DNA of 64,000 nucleotides, from NCBI RefSeq assembly GCF_016786355.1, contig NZ_JADWYX010000004.1, positions 1-64,000 on the forward strand, read 5' to 3'. Below the pieces are notes generated by a model. The model saw only the letters and a list, made by a program, of their open reading frames with translations, ran no database searches and had not been told where the DNA came from. Below, one piece after another: positions 33,495 to 42,554 of this stretch (positions within the stretch are counted from its first letter, which is position 1; every line of letters starts with the position of its first letter). The translations under genes were made by a program, and so were the position numbers. The DNA comes from Frankia sp. AgB1.9 (GTDB taxonomy: Bacteria; Actinomycetota; Actinomycetes; Frankiales; Frankiaceae).

Positions 33495-34168
33495 CGGGCC
33501 ACCGCCGTGGCATCCCGGGTGATCGCGCCGTCCACCAGCTCGATGGTCCGGCTCGCGCACGCCTCCGCGAGCGCCACGTCGTGGGTGACCAGCAGGATCG
33601 TCTGGCCATCCTCGCGCAGCCGGATCAGCAGTTCCGTGACCTGCGCGCCCGAGGCGCTGTCCAGCGCGCCGGTCGGCTCGTCGGCCAGCAGCAGGGCCGG
33701 CCGGTTCACCAGCGCCCGAGCGACAGCGACCCGCTGCCGCTCGCCGCCGGAGAGCCGGCCGGGGTAGGCCTGGGCCAGCCGGTCGATGCCGAGATGGTCG
33801 AGCAGCTCGCCCGCCCGGGCGCGAGCCTTCGCCCGCGGCATCCCGGCGAGCTGGGCCGGCAGCAGGACGTTGTCGACGACGGTCAGGTCGTCGAGCAGGT
33901 TGAAGAACTGGAAGACCAGGCCGATCTTGGCTCGCCGGTACCGTGCCGAGGCGGCCTCGCCCAGGGAGTCGACCCGGACTCCGTCGACGACGACGCTGCC
34001 GGCGCTGGGGCGGTCGAGCCCCGCGATGATGTTCAGCAGCGTCGACTTGCCGCTGCCGGACGGGCCGAGCACGGCCAGCGTCTCCCCGGCCCGCACATTC
34101 AGCGACAGGTCGACCAGGGCCGGCGGCCCGGCGTCGTATCGCTTGCTCACCTCATGGATCTCGATCAT
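33491..34168 (-). CDS. ABC transporter ATP-binding protein (MacB/LolD type)
   Basis: This is 225 residues from ATG 34168. Walker A GPSGSGKST (about residue 36), Q-loop FQFFNLLDDLTVVDN, signature LSGGERQRVAVARALVNRP, Walker B LLLADEPTGALD and H-loop VTHD are all intact. The length and the DNVLLPAQLAGMP segment are typical of ATPases that partner FtsX-like permeases. It is followed by the permease with an ATGA overlap. It would power export coupled to signals from the adjacent histidine kinase system. Confidence 0.92.
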   Translation of the reverse strand: MIEIHEVSKRYDAGPPALVDLSLNVRAGETLAVLGPSGSGKSTLLNIIAGLDRPSAGSVVVDGVRVDSLGEAASARYRRAKIGLVFQFFNLLDDLTVVDNVLLPAQLAGMPRAKARARAGELLDHLGIDRLAQAYPGRLSGGERQRVAVARALVNRPALLLADEPTGALDSASGAQVTELLIRLREDGQTILLVTHDVALAEACASRTIELVDGAITRDATAVAR

Positions 34169-34381
34169 CGTTTCGCCCACGCGTCCCCACGGTCCGGTCG
34201 GAAAGGTCGACGGCGACGCTAGGTGGGTGACCGGGTCCGCTACGTCGCCCGCGATGGCGAAGTCGGCTACCACGCCAGGATGATCCGAACCGCGTGTCAT
34301 CCCCGCGAGGTAGGCGGGCGATGTACGGCGATGCACCGCCAGGTGGATGTCCCAGGTCCCTGGCGTTGCCACACTGGACCG

Positions 34382-35863
34382 GTGCACCGGGAAGCCATCG
34401 GAGACCGTCCACGGGACGGCGTAGCGAGTCGACGCCACACGACCGACGCACGGTCAGCGCTGCCGCGGCGGCCCTGGCTGGCCGAGGTGTTGGCCCCTGG
34501 TGGACCGATCACCCGGGAGGCGGTCACGGAGCGGGTACGCGCCTGGGCCACGAGCCTGCCGCGGGCGACCCGCGACCGGCCCGACCTCTCGTCCTGGGCC
34601 TTGCTCGCCGACATGACCCTCGCCGCGGTCCTGGCCGTGGGGACGGGCCTCTACGCGTGGCGAGACCGCGTCGGCGAGGACGGGGCCGTGATGGTCCTGC
34701 CCCACGCGCCGCCGGCGCCCGACGCGCCTTTCGCCCCCTTCGCGACGCCGGCGCCGCCTCCCGGGATCAAGCTTCCGGTGGACATCGTGACCCATACGGA
34801 CGCCGGCACCCACTGGGCGCTGGCGGTCGGGGCCGCGCTGACCGCGGCGCCGCTGCTGGTCCGCCGCCGCTACCCGCTGGCGGCCTTCTGCGCCGTGGTC
34901 GTGGCGATCCTGGCGTTCCACGTGAGCGCCGACAGCCCGGTCGCCGCGGAGGCGCTGTCGTTGACCTGCCTGATCGCCGGTTACAGCGCCGCGCGCTACA
35001 GCCCCTACCGGACGGGCGCCCTGACGGCGGTGGTCGTGGGCGCGCTCCTGATCGCGCCGGTCACGTTCCGCGGCATTCTGACGATCAAGGGCGTCTACGT
35101 GCCCTTTCTCGTGCTGGTTCCGCTCGGCCTGGCCGCCAACGCGATCCACACCTGGAAACAGCGGGCGCTGGGGCTGGAGGCGGGGCAGGAGGCGACCACC
35201 CGGCTCGCGGTCGAGCGGGAGCGCTCCAGGATCGCGCGGGAGCTCCACGACGTGGTCACCCACAATGTCAGCGTGATGGTCGTTCAGGCCGGCGCGGCCC
35301 GCAAGGTGATCGACGTGGCGCCCGACGCCGCCAGGGAGGCGCTGCTGGCCGTCGAGGCCGGCGGACGGGCCGCGATGGCCGAGCTGCGCCACGTGATGGG
35401 CCTGCTCACCCTTGCCACCGACGGGATGGCCACCGACGGCCCGGACGCCGCGGGCGGTGGCGACCTTACCCCGCAGCCGGGCCTGGGCCAGGTCGAGGCG
35501 CTGGCGGGCCGCGTCCGCGACACCGGGGTTCCGGTCCGGCTGACCCTGGCCGGGCGGCCCCGGCCGCTGCCGCCCGGTGTCGATCTGGCCGCCTACCGGG
35601 TCGTGCAGGAGGCGCTGACCAACACGGTCAAGCACGCCGCCGGGGCCAGCGTCGCGATCACCATCGGCTACACGGACGACGCCGTGAGCATCGAGGTCAC
35701 CGACACCGGCGGGCTGGCCACGGCGCGGGACGATGCGGGCAGCGGGCGCGGCCTGATCGGGCTGCGCGAGCGGCTCGCCGTCTACGGAGGGACGCTGCGG
35801 GCCGAGAAGGCCGACGCCGGCGGCTACCAGGTGCGCGCGATGATCCCGGTGGGACCGGCATGA
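34382..35863 (+). CDS. NarL-family sensor histidine kinase (HisKA_3)
   Basis: This is 493 residues from GTG 34382. The frame is open further upstream, but the extra sequence crosses into the divergent ABC promoter region; a CACACT box 7 nt before GTG suggests a leaderless start. Hydrophobic segments at about 80-100 and 150-270 form the membrane sensor. The HisKA_3 H-box is ERSRIARELHDVVTHNVSVM. The HATPase N-box is VVQEALTNTVKHA and a G-box is GSGRGLIGLRERLAVYGG. It phosphorylates the downstream regulator, whose ATG overlaps its stop. Antibiotic or cell-envelope stress sensing is likely given the ABC neighbour. Confidence 0.88.
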   Translation: MHREAIGDRPRDGVASRRHTTDARSALPRRPWLAEVLAPGGPITREAVTERVRAWATSLPRATRDRPDLSSWALLADMTLAAVLAVGTGLYAWRDRVGEDGAVMVLPHAPPAPDAPFAPFATPAPPPGIKLPVDIVTHTDAGTHWALAVGAALTAAPLLVRRRYPLAAFCAVVVAILAFHVSADSPVAAEALSLTCLIAGYSAARYSPYRTGALTAVVVGALLIAPVTFRGILTIKGVYVPFLVLVPLGLAANAIHTWKQRALGLEAGQEATTRLAVERERSRIARELHDVVTHNVSVMVVQAGAARKVIDVAPDAAREALLAVEAGGRAAMAELRHVMGLLTLATDGMATDGPDAAGGGDLTPQPGLGQVEALAGRVRDTGVPVRLTLAGRPRPLPPGVDLAAYRVVQEALTNTVKHAAGASVAITIGYTDDAVSIEVTDTGGLATARDDAGSGRGLIGLRERLAVYGGTLRAEKADAGGYQVRAMIPVGPA

Positions 35864-36552
35864 CCTCGCCACCGCGGGTGGTCATCGTGGACGACCAGGC
35901 GCTGGTCCGCTCCGGCTTCCGGATGATCCTGGCCGCCGACGGGATCGACGTCGTCGCGGAGGCCGCGGACGGCGGGCAGGCCGTCGACGCGGTCCGCCGG
36001 ACCTGCCCGGACGTCGTGCTGATGGACATCCGGATGCCCGAGATGGACGGTCTGGAGGCCACCCGGCGGATCCTCGGCGGCCGACCGGTCGACGCGGCCG
36101 GCGCTCCCCGCGTCATCATCCTCACCACGTTCGACCTCGACCGCTACGTCTACGCGGCGCTGACCGCCGGCGCCAGCGGCTTCCTGCTCAAGGACGTCAG
36201 CCCCGAGCACCTGGTCGCCGCGGTCCGCCTGGTCCGGATGGGTGACGCGCTGCTGGCGCCCGCCATCACCCGGCGCCTGGTCGAGCGCTTCGCCTCGCGG
36301 GACAGCGGGGCGGCCGGGCTGCACCGGGACCTGTCCGCGCTGACCCCCCGCGAGCTGGAGGTCCTCGAGTTCCTGGCCCAGGGGCTGAGCAACGCCGAGC
36401 TCGCCGCGAGGTTCCAGCTGAGCGAGGCGACCGTGAAGACCCACGTCGCCCGCATCCTGTCCAAGCTCCAGGTCCGCGACCGCGCCCAGGCCGTCATCGT
36501 CGCCTACGAGACGGGTCTGATCACCCCGGGCGCCGGTCGGGCCGGCTCTTAG
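35860..36552 (+). CDS. NarL/LuxR-family response regulator
   Basis: This is 230 residues, ATGA-overlapping the kinase gene. The receiver domain has the acidic pair VVIVDDQALVRSGF, phospho-acceptor Asp56 in DVVLMDIRMPEMDG, Thr in ILTTFD and Lys in FLLKDVSPEH. The LuxR HTH is LTPRELEVLEFLAQGLSNAE, then VKTHVARILSKLQVRDR. All switch residues are present. It probably activates the divergent ABC exporter genes across the 213-bp shared control region (34169-34381), in which I see no clear palindrome. Confidence 0.92.
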   Translation: MTSPPRVVIVDDQALVRSGFRMILAADGIDVVAEAADGGQAVDAVRRTCPDVVLMDIRMPEMDGLEATRRILGGRPVDAAGAPRVIILTTFDLDRYVYAALTAGASGFLLKDVSPEHLVAAVRLVRMGDALLAPAITRRLVERFASRDSGAAGLHRDLSALTPRELEVLEFLAQGLSNAELAARFQLSEATVKTHVARILSKLQVRDRAQAVIVAYETGLITPGAGRAGS

Positions 36553-36562
36553 CAGTCGTGGG

Positions 36563-36599
36563 GCGTGTTGCCGGTTCGCGGCCTGAACAGGCAACACGC
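36563..36599 (+). terminator. Hairpin terminator of the two-component operon
   Basis: GCGTGTTGCCGGTTC and GAACAGGCAACACGC pair with one mismatch around a 7-nt loop, 10 bp after the regulator stop. It may also serve the convergent SMR gene. Confidence 0.65.
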
Positions 36600-36669
36600 A
36601 CCGGGTTCGACGCGTCCAGGCCGCCGAGGGTTGCCCTGTCGACGCCCGCGAAAAGGGCCGGCGAAACCG

Positions 36670-36996
36670 TCAGCGGCTGGTGCCGCCGAGCTGGAGGCCG
36701 ATGACGCCCAGCACGATGAGCGCGAGGCCGGCGGCCTTCAGGGTGTTCATCTGCTCCTTGAAGGCGAACACGCCGATCGCCGCGACGACCGCCGTGCCGG
36801 CGCCGGACCAGATCGCGTAGGCGACGGCCAGCGAGATCGTCCGCAGCGCCCGGGACAGCAGGTAGAAGCACACCGGGTAGCAGACGACGACCAGGAGCGT
36901 CGGCCACAGGCGGGTGAACCCGTTGGACTGACGAAGCGCCGTCGTCGCCACGATCTCCAGCGCGATGGCCAGCGCGAGCTGGAGCGCGGCAAGCAT
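36670..36996 (-). CDS. Small multidrug resistance (SMR/QacE-type) transporter
   Basis: This is 108 residues from ATG 36996; GTG 37020 is in frame. Four TM helices are seen. The key membrane Glu lies in LALAIALEIVATTALRQS (Glu15, equivalent to EmrE Glu14), and TM3 carries the conserved AYAIWSGAGTAVVAAIGVFA pattern with the second signature FKEQMN. Such dimers swap protons for cationic drugs or guanidinium. I looked upstream for a guanidine riboswitch and saw none. Confidence 0.88.
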   Translation of the reverse strand: MLAALQLALAIALEIVATTALRQSNGFTRLWPTLLVVVCYPVCFYLLSRALRTISLAVAYAIWSGAGTAVVAAIGVFAFKEQMNTLKAAGLALIVLGVIGLQLGGTSR

Positions 36997-37082
36997 GGCC
37001 TGACGGTAACCGGCCCGCACCCCGCCCGACGTGCTGTTTCGCGCACATCACGGGACGGCGGGCCGGTCGCCGCCTTCGGCCA

Positions 37083-38231
37083 CTACTGGATGAAGCCGCG
37101 GCCCATCTGGCCGAACAGGCCGCCGAGTCCGGGCGGGCCCTGCAGATGACCGGGCTGCCCGCTCCCGTGCGGGTTGCCCTGGCCGCCGAGCCGGTTGCCG
37201 GCGAAGCCGCTCTGGCCCATGCCGAACAGCTGGGCGCCGGGGTTGCGGCCGGCGAGCGCGTTGTACGGCGGCATGAGCTCGCTCGGCTGGATCACGACGA
37301 AGCCGTCGCCGGTGAACTGCATCTGCCAGCCCTCGCCGGTGTTCCCGCGCGGCTTCCAGGCCGAGCTCGACGTCACCGCCGCCTCCATCGAGACCTGCAG
37401 GCCGGACGACCAGCCGACGACCGCGTCCGCGTCGGCGAAGTAGTAGTTCTGGGTCGTGACGCGCATGACCAGCGGCGCGCCCGTCACGCAGATCGCGAGC
37501 TTGCCGCTGCCGGTCAGCTCGATCTGGTAGCCGCCGACCCCCGCGATCCCGACATGGGACTGGATCTTGACGATCTCCCAGCTCAGGCTGGTGTCGAAGG
37601 CGAGGACGTTGCGCCCGTCGATCGTGAAGCCGTCCCGGCCGTCGAGGTCGACGAGGTAGACGTCCTGCGCCTGGTTGGCCAGGAAGACGGAGCCGGCGCC
37701 GTGGACCTTCATCAGGTGCAGGGTCTCGCCGTCGCCGAACAGGTGGCTCCACTGGCCGGCCCAGCCCTCCCACTGGCCGTCGAAGTGGACGCCGCCCTTG
37801 TAGGCGACCATCGCGCCGGCGCGTGCGTAGAACTCGCGCATGCCCTGGGCGCCGAGGTTGGCCTTGAGCATCTTGCCGTTCTGCAGGGTGAACCGCTCGG
37901 ATGAGCTGACCTCGGGGTTGTCGAGCAGCGAGCTGCGGATGCCGGCGCTCTGGTTGCCACCGGCGCCTGGGCCCATGCCGGGAGGCGGGGGCGGCATTCC
38001 CGGCGGGAAGGCACCCGGGCCACCGGGCGGGAAGCCACCGGGGGCACCGGGCGGCGGCGGGAAGCCGCCGGGCCCGGGGGGCGGGTAGCCGCCCGGGGCC
38101 TGCGGGTAGCCACCGCCGGGCGGCGGCGGATAGCCGCCCGGCGACGGCGGGTATCCGCCGGGCGGCGGCGGGAATCCCTGACCGGGAGGCGGCGGGTAGC
38201 CGGGGCCTTGCGGAGGCGGCGGGTAGCTCAT
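37083..38231 (-). CDS. AIM24-family protein with Pro/Gly-rich N-terminus
   Basis: This is 382 residues. Residues 1-90 are a repetitive Pro/Gly/Tyr tract (PPPPQGPGYPPPPGQG, GGYPPSPGGYPPPPGG). From about 95 there is a bacterial AIM24-type double-psi/beta-sandwich domain: SERFTLQNGKMLKANLG, GAGSVFLANQAQDVYLVDLD, FTIDGRNVLAFDTSLSWEI, and GDGFVVIQPSEL near the end. The last 55 residues are Gly/Gln-rich. The family was named for the mitochondrial protein AIM24; bacterial roles are unknown. It is the third gene of a TerD-AIM24/AIM24/AIM24 run on this strand. Confidence 0.82.
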   Translation of the reverse strand: MSYPPPPQGPGYPPPPGQGFPPPPGGYPPSPGGYPPPPGGGYPQAPGGYPPPGPGGFPPPPGAPGGFPPGGPGAFPPGMPPPPPGMGPGAGGNQSAGIRSSLLDNPEVSSSERFTLQNGKMLKANLGAQGMREFYARAGAMVAYKGGVHFDGQWEGWAGQWSHLFGDGETLHLMKVHGAGSVFLANQAQDVYLVDLDGRDGFTIDGRNVLAFDTSLSWEIVKIQSHVGIAGVGGYQIELTGSGKLAICVTGAPLVMRVTTQNYYFADADAVVGWSSGLQVSMEAAVTSSSAWKPRGNTGEGWQMQFTGDGFVVIQPSELMPPYNALAGRNPGAQLFGMGQSGFAGNRLGGQGNPHGSGQPGHLQGPPGLGGLFGQMGRGFIQ

Positions 38232-38331
38232 GACGACGTCCTTCCAGCGGCAGCCGGGCACGGCCGGCGCGGGAGCGCAACGACGGGATCGGCGGCGGGC
38301 CTCGACCCGCGGGAAGCCAGCGAAAACATGA

Positions 38332-39024
38332 TCATCCGCGTGGCGAGAAGTGCGGGCGGGCGTCCTCGCTGGGCTGGACGACGACGAAGCCCTGGCCGGA
38401 GAAGCCCAGCTGGAAGGCCTCGCCCGAGCCGCGGCCGAGCATGCTGCCGATCCCTGCGGTGCGCCGCTTCTCGATGTGCAGCCCCTCGGTGTAGCCGACC
38501 AGCGCGTCGGTGTCGACGAACGTCGGCGCCTCGCGGGTGTCCAGCATGATCGGGGTGCCCTTCGAGGTCATCGCGACCCAGCCGGGGTTGGGCGTGTTGT
38601 TGCGGATCATCACGTTGAACATGCCCATGCCGGACAACATCGACACGCCCTTGACCCGTTCGATGCCCCACTGCAGGTGGGCGTCGAAGGCGAGGATGTT
38701 CTTGCCGTTGACCGACACGGCCTCGTTCGGGGTGAGCTGCAGGACGATGACGTCCTTGCCGTAGTCGGCGAGGTAGAGCAGCCCCTGGCCCTTGGCCGTC
38801 ATCAGCGGCACGCCCTCGCCGGTCGCCCAGCTCTTGGCGATGTTGCGGATTTGCGGCGGCTGCGGGTCGAACTCGATGAGGCCCTCGTAGCCGATCATCG
38901 AGCCGGACCGGGCGAACAGGTCGAACCCGGGCCACATCACCACCTTGGCGATCTTCGACCCGTGCTTGCTCATCCGGTCCATGACCGGGGTCTGGCCGTA
39001 GTGATCGATCAGTTGTCCCTGCAC
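38332..39024 (-). CDS. AIM24-family protein
   Basis: This is 230 residues, almost wholly the AIM24 domain: SKHGSKIAKVVMWPGFDLFA, GYEGLIEFDPQPPQIRN, QGLLYLADYGKDVIVLQLTP, VNGKNILAFDAHLQWGIER and GFVVVQPSEDARP near the end. It has no signal peptide or TM. It starts 12 bp after the TerD-AIM24 gene and is followed after 100 bp by a third AIM24 gene. Three diverged paralogues in a row suggests a hetero-oligomer. Confidence 0.82.
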   Translation of the reverse strand: MQGQLIDHYGQTPVMDRMSKHGSKIAKVVMWPGFDLFARSGSMIGYEGLIEFDPQPPQIRNIAKSWATGEGVPLMTAKGQGLLYLADYGKDVIVLQLTPNEAVSVNGKNILAFDAHLQWGIERVKGVSMLSGMGMFNVMIRNNTPNPGWVAMTSKGTPIMLDTREAPTFVDTDALVGYTEGLHIEKRRTAGIGSMLGRGSGEAFQLGFSGQGFVVVQPSEDARPHFSPRG

Positions 39025-39036
39025 GACCGGCTCCCG

Positions 39037-40458
39037 TCAGACCTCGTACGGCTGGACGACGATGAAATGGCCACCGCCCATGGCCTGGAACTGCATGTTG
39101 AACGTCTCGCCGCTCTCGGAGCTGTAGATCTGCCGCGAGATACCGACGTGCGAGGAGACGCTGACGCGTTGGCCGACGGTCCAGCAGACGAGCGCGTTGA
39201 TGTCCGCGAAGGTCGGTCCCTGGACGGGCAGGGTGAGCGGCGTGCCCTTGGTCATCACGACGACCGTGCCGGGGCCGGACATCTCGAAATGGAAGACGCC
39301 GCCGCCTGGGATACCGGCGCTCTCGATCCGCCGGACCTCGCTGCGCACCGTGGCGTCCATGGCCAGCACGTTCTTGGTGTTGACGCACAGCTGCTGGTTG
39401 GGACCGAGCTCGACGATGTGCAGGTCGGCCGCGTCCTGGGCGAGGAACACCTCGCCCTGGCCCTTGCAGGTCATCAGCTTCACGCCCTGGCCGGTGAGCT
39501 TCTCCTCGAGCATGCCGCGCAGGCCGCGGCTCTTGTAGTCGAACTCGATGTTGCCCTGGTAGGCGACCATCGCGCCACGCAGCGCCAGCGCGTCCTCGCC
39601 GAGCCGGACCTTGACCAGCCTGGGGTTCTGCAGCACCCACCGGCCCGGCGCCTGGTTCTCGGCGTACGGGGTGAGGCTCGCCATCGCGCCCGGCGGGACC
39701 GGCTGCGCCAGCGACGGCGGCGGTTCCTTGTACAGGCTGATCACGGACGCGGCCGGGCCGGCGGCCGCGGGGGCCATCGGAGCCGCGGGGGGCGCCGCCT
39801 GCGGCAGCGGCGGGGCCGCCGGGCGGGGCGGCGGGGGTGGCGGGGCGTAGCCGCCGGGAGCCGGGGGTGGCGGCGCGAACCCGCCGGCCGGGGCCGGCGG
39901 GGCGACCGGCGGCGGGGCGGCGGGGGCCTCGGCCTCGACCTCGCCGCCGTAGGACTGGATCAGCTCGGCGAGGCCGCCGGCGAAGCCCTGCCCGTTGGCG
40001 GCGACCCGCCAGACACCCTTGCGGTAGACGTCGCCGATCATGACGGCTCGTTCGGTGGTGAAGTCCGCCCCGCTGAAGGGGTAGCGCATCACCTCCTGGC
40101 CGCCGACGACGATCCGGAAGTAGCCGGAGACGATCTGCCGGGCGCTGCCGGCGCCGTCGATCGCCGCGCAGAACGACAGCTTGTCGACCGACGACGGCAC
40201 GGCGCCCAGGTTCACCCGGAACGCGGCAGTGTCGCCCTGCTGGGCGCCGAGCAGCTCGATCGAGCCCTCGGGCGACTTCGGCTGGTTGAAGAAGATGAAG
40301 TACCGGTCGTCGGAGAGCCGGTCGTTGCCGTCCAGGCCGAAACAGGAGATGTCCCAGCTGGTGCCCGGGGCGTTGAGCTGGATGCCGATGACAAGGTCGG
40401 TGCCCTGCGTGATCGCGGACAGCTGGCTCTTCTGCCCTCGACCGAACTGCGTGACCAC
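39037..40458 (-). CDS. TerD-domain/AIM24-domain fusion protein
   Basis: This is 473 residues from GTG 40458, with GGGGAGG about 6 nt upstream. Residues 1-180 are a TerD domain (LVIGIQLNAPGTSWDISCFG, SDDRYFIFFNQPKSPEGSIE, EVMRYPFSGADFTTERAVMI with Asp/Glu for Ca2+ binding). A roughly 75-residue Pro/Ala linker follows. Residues about 255-473 are an AIM24 domain (GEVFLAQDAADLHIVELGPN, GGGHFIVVQPYEV). TerD proteins bind calcium and accompany tellurite/stress and phage-resistance ter gene sets. It heads the three-gene AIM24 operon. Confidence 0.85.
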   Translation of the reverse strand: MVTQFGRGQKSQLSAITQGTDLVIGIQLNAPGTSWDISCFGLDGNDRLSDDRYFIFFNQPKSPEGSIELLGAQQGDTAAFRVNLGAVPSSVDKLSFCAAIDGAGSARQIVSGYFRIVVGGQEVMRYPFSGADFTTERAVMIGDVYRKGVWRVAANGQGFAGGLAELIQSYGGEVEAEAPAAPPPVAPPAPAGGFAPPPPAPGGYAPPPPPPRPAAPPLPQAAPPAAPMAPAAAGPAASVISLYKEPPPSLAQPVPPGAMASLTPYAENQAPGRWVLQNPRLVKVRLGEDALALRGAMVAYQGNIEFDYKSRGLRGMLEEKLTGQGVKLMTCKGQGEVFLAQDAADLHIVELGPNQQLCVNTKNVLAMDATVRSEVRRIESAGIPGGGVFHFEMSGPGTVVVMTKGTPLTLPVQGPTFADINALVCWTVGQRVSVSSHVGISRQIYSSESGETFNMQFQAMGGGHFIVVQPYEV

Positions 40459-40814
40459 GCTGATCCTCCCCGCCGCGTCCTCGTCTGCCTGGCCGCGACC
40501 GGGTCACGGGCCTGGGCCCGGGCGCCGTGTCGCAGCCGCCGGGTGGTTCGGACGTCCGCGCCGGGTCAGAAATCCGCTGGATTTCCCACCCGTCGGCATC
40601 CGATGTGAACCGGACTGAGTGGAACCTTACAGTCCGCGTCCAGTGAGCCTTCCGCACCTCGGACCGCGACGCTGTCGCTCGGCGGACACCGGGGCGACCG
40701 GCCGCGCAGGGCGACCACGCCGGCCGCGACCCAGCCCTCGATTCGCACCAGGGGCGCACATCCGACTACGGACCGCGAGCGGGGTCGCCGACACGGTCCG
40801 TAGCGGACGGCGGC
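40459..40814. other. Upstream region of the TerD-AIM24 operon with an inverted repeat
   Basis: About 355 bp with no supported gene. GAAATCC (40569-40575) and GGATTTC (40579-40585) form an exact inverted repeat with a 3-nt spacer, about 110 bp upstream of the TerD-AIM24 start, a possible operator. Confidence 0.45.
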
Positions 40815-41648
40815 TTACTCCGGCTCGCCTGGTCCCGGGGCCGCCGGCTGGCTGGGCGGCGTCGCGGCGTCGACCCGCGGCGGCGCGGCGGCGGCCCGCT
40901 CGTCACCGGACGGCTCGGAGGGGGGCAGCACGGCCGGCCGGAACGCCGACGCGGCGGCGAACGCCTCGTCCGGGGCTGGCTGCTCGTCGGGCCCGGGGGC
41001 CGGAGCGTTCGCGCGCCGGAGGATGGCGGTCGGCAGCCAGAGTGCGAACGCCAGGACCAGCAGAGCCGTCACCGGCAACACCAGGTACAGCCCGGTTGCG
41101 CGGACCTTGACGTCTACGAGGCCTGCGACGTACGCGGGGGCATGCGGCGGCAGCTGGCGCAGCACGCCGGGCGAGCGGACGAGATGGCCGATCCAGCCGG
41201 CGAGAAGCGACCCGGCGAACCCGCCGCCGGCGAGGGCCGCCGGCACCGGCCAGCCGGCGTCCGCGGCCCGCCAGCGGGCCAGCACGCCGGCGACGACGCC
41301 GGCGCCCAGGCAGATGAAACCGAACGTCGCGTCGATGTCGGCCTGCGCCGTGAACGCCGTCTCGCTCCCGCTGATCCCGGCGGCCACGTCCAGCCGAGGC
41401 GCCACGGCGGCCCACAGCAGCCCGAGCAGGGGCCCGGCAGCCGTCAGCCCCAGCAGGAAGAAAAGCCCCGCGCGCAGGTCGCCGCCAGGCAGCTCGCCTG
41501 GGAGGAACCGGGCCCGGAAACGGCCCGGCGCGGCATGCCGAGGGCCGCCATCCCCGCCCGACGGGCCAGGCCCGCCGTCTGGGCCCCCGCCGCTGCCCGT
41601 ACCCCCGCCCGCGTCGGTGACCGGGGCGGGCTCGTGCCGGCGGCTCAC
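40815..41648 (-). CDS. Actinobacterial membrane protein, DUF2567-like
   Basis: This is 277 residues from GTG 41648, overlapping the permease stop (GTGA). After a Gly/Pro-rich N-terminus four TM helices are predicted: AGLFFLLGLTAAGPLLGLLW, ATFGFICLGAGVVAGVLA, AALAGGGFAGSLLAGWIG and LVLPVTALLVLAFALWLPTA. The order, with the WAAVAPRLDV loop after TM1, resembles DUF2567 proteins. The C-terminus is a 65-residue polar tail. It is the last gene of an ABC-2 operon; the role is unknown. Confidence 0.55.
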   Translation of the reverse strand: MSRRHEPAPVTDAGGGTGSGGGPDGGPGPSGGDGGPRHAAPGRFRARFLPGELPGGDLRAGLFFLLGLTAAGPLLGLLWAAVAPRLDVAAGISGSETAFTAQADIDATFGFICLGAGVVAGVLARWRAADAGWPVPAALAGGGFAGSLLAGWIGHLVRSPGVLRQLPPHAPAYVAGLVDVKVRATGLYLVLPVTALLVLAFALWLPTAILRRANAPAPGPDEQPAPDEAFAAASAFRPAVLPPSEPSGDERAAAAPPRVDAATPPSQPAAPGPGEPE

Positions 41649-42517
41649 GCCGTGCCGGCCCGGCGCAGGGCCCCCGCCGCGGCGACCAGGGTGACGACGG
41701 CGACCAGGGCGCACACGCCGAGGTCGAGCGCGACGACGCCCCAGCGCACCGACGGCAGGAACGTCTCGGTGAGGGCGTCGACGGCGTAACTGCTCGGCAG
41801 CAGGTCACGCACCAGCCAGCCGATGCCGGGGAGGTGCTTCGACGGGATGATGCCGAGGAACAGCACGATGCTCATGCCAAGCTGGCCGGCGATCGTCGCG
41901 AGCTCGGGGCGGGGCGCGAGCAGCCCGGCGGCGGCACCGATCCCGGCGAGGCTCGCGCCGGCGAGCAGCGCGACCGGGGCGAGCACCCAGAGGCCGCCGA
42001 GCGGCAGGTCGAACAGCAGCGCGCCGGTGACGGCGGTGACGACGACCCCGGGAACGGCGAACGTCGCGTAGGAGGCCGCGGTGCCTAGCACGACGGCCGT
42101 GCCAGGGACGGGCAGCGTCAGGTAGTAGTCGAGCGCGCCGGCCGCCCGCAGGGCACCGAACCGCTGGGCGAGCAGGTTGAGCGCGACGAAGGCGACGACC
42201 AGCACCGTGCATCCCGCGACGGCCTGCGCGGCGACGGCGACGTCGGCGATGTCGACTACACCGCGCAGCAACAGCAGGATGCCGACCGACTGCAACGCGG
42301 CGACGAACATCAGCGGCATCCGGGCGACCTTGCCCCGGGACAGCTGGCCGCGATAGACGGCGACGAACGCGACCGGGAACGAGGTACGTCCGGGCACCGC
42401 GGGGACGACGGTGTGGGCGACGCGCGCCGGGGCGACGGGCACGGCAGCGGCAGCGGCAGCGGCCAGGCTGGTCGGTGTCGGCGGCGTGCCGTCGGCGGCG
42501 ACGGGAGCGATGGTCAC
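41645..42517 (-). CDS. ABC-2 type transporter permease
   Basis: This is 290 residues from GTG 42517. An Ala-rich N-terminus precedes six hydrophobic segments: FVAALQSVGILLLLRGVVDI, VAGCTVLVVAFVALNLLAQR, AVVLGTAASYATFAVPGVVV, LAPVALLAGASLAGIGAAAG, MSIVLFLGIIPSKHLPG and LDLGVCALVAVVTLVAAAGA. The LLPSSYAVDALTETFLPS segment before the last TM is typical of ABC-2 drug or lipid exporters. The ATPase gene ends 37 bp upstream. The substrate is unknown. Confidence 0.82.
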   Translation of the reverse strand: MTIAPVAADGTPPTPTSLAAAAAAAVPVAPARVAHTVVPAVPGRTSFPVAFVAVYRGQLSRGKVARMPLMFVAALQSVGILLLLRGVVDIADVAVAAQAVAGCTVLVVAFVALNLLAQRFGALRAAGALDYYLTLPVPGTAVVLGTAASYATFAVPGVVVTAVTGALLFDLPLGGLWVLAPVALLAGASLAGIGAAAGLLAPRPELATIAGQLGMSIVLFLGIIPSKHLPGIGWLVRDLLPSSYAVDALTETFLPSVRWGVVALDLGVCALVAVVTLVAAAGALRRAGTA

Positions 42518-42554
42518 CGGGCCTGCCGTCCGGGCCCGTCGGGACAGGTCTGGG

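Noticed and set aside
36997-37082. Guanidine riboswitch upstream of the SMR gene
   Set aside because: No ACGG-loop hairpins or ykkC-like conserved segments were found.
38350-40608. Long plus-strand frame across the AIM24 genes
   Set aside because: Shadow; the minus-strand genes have domain motifs and ribosome sites.
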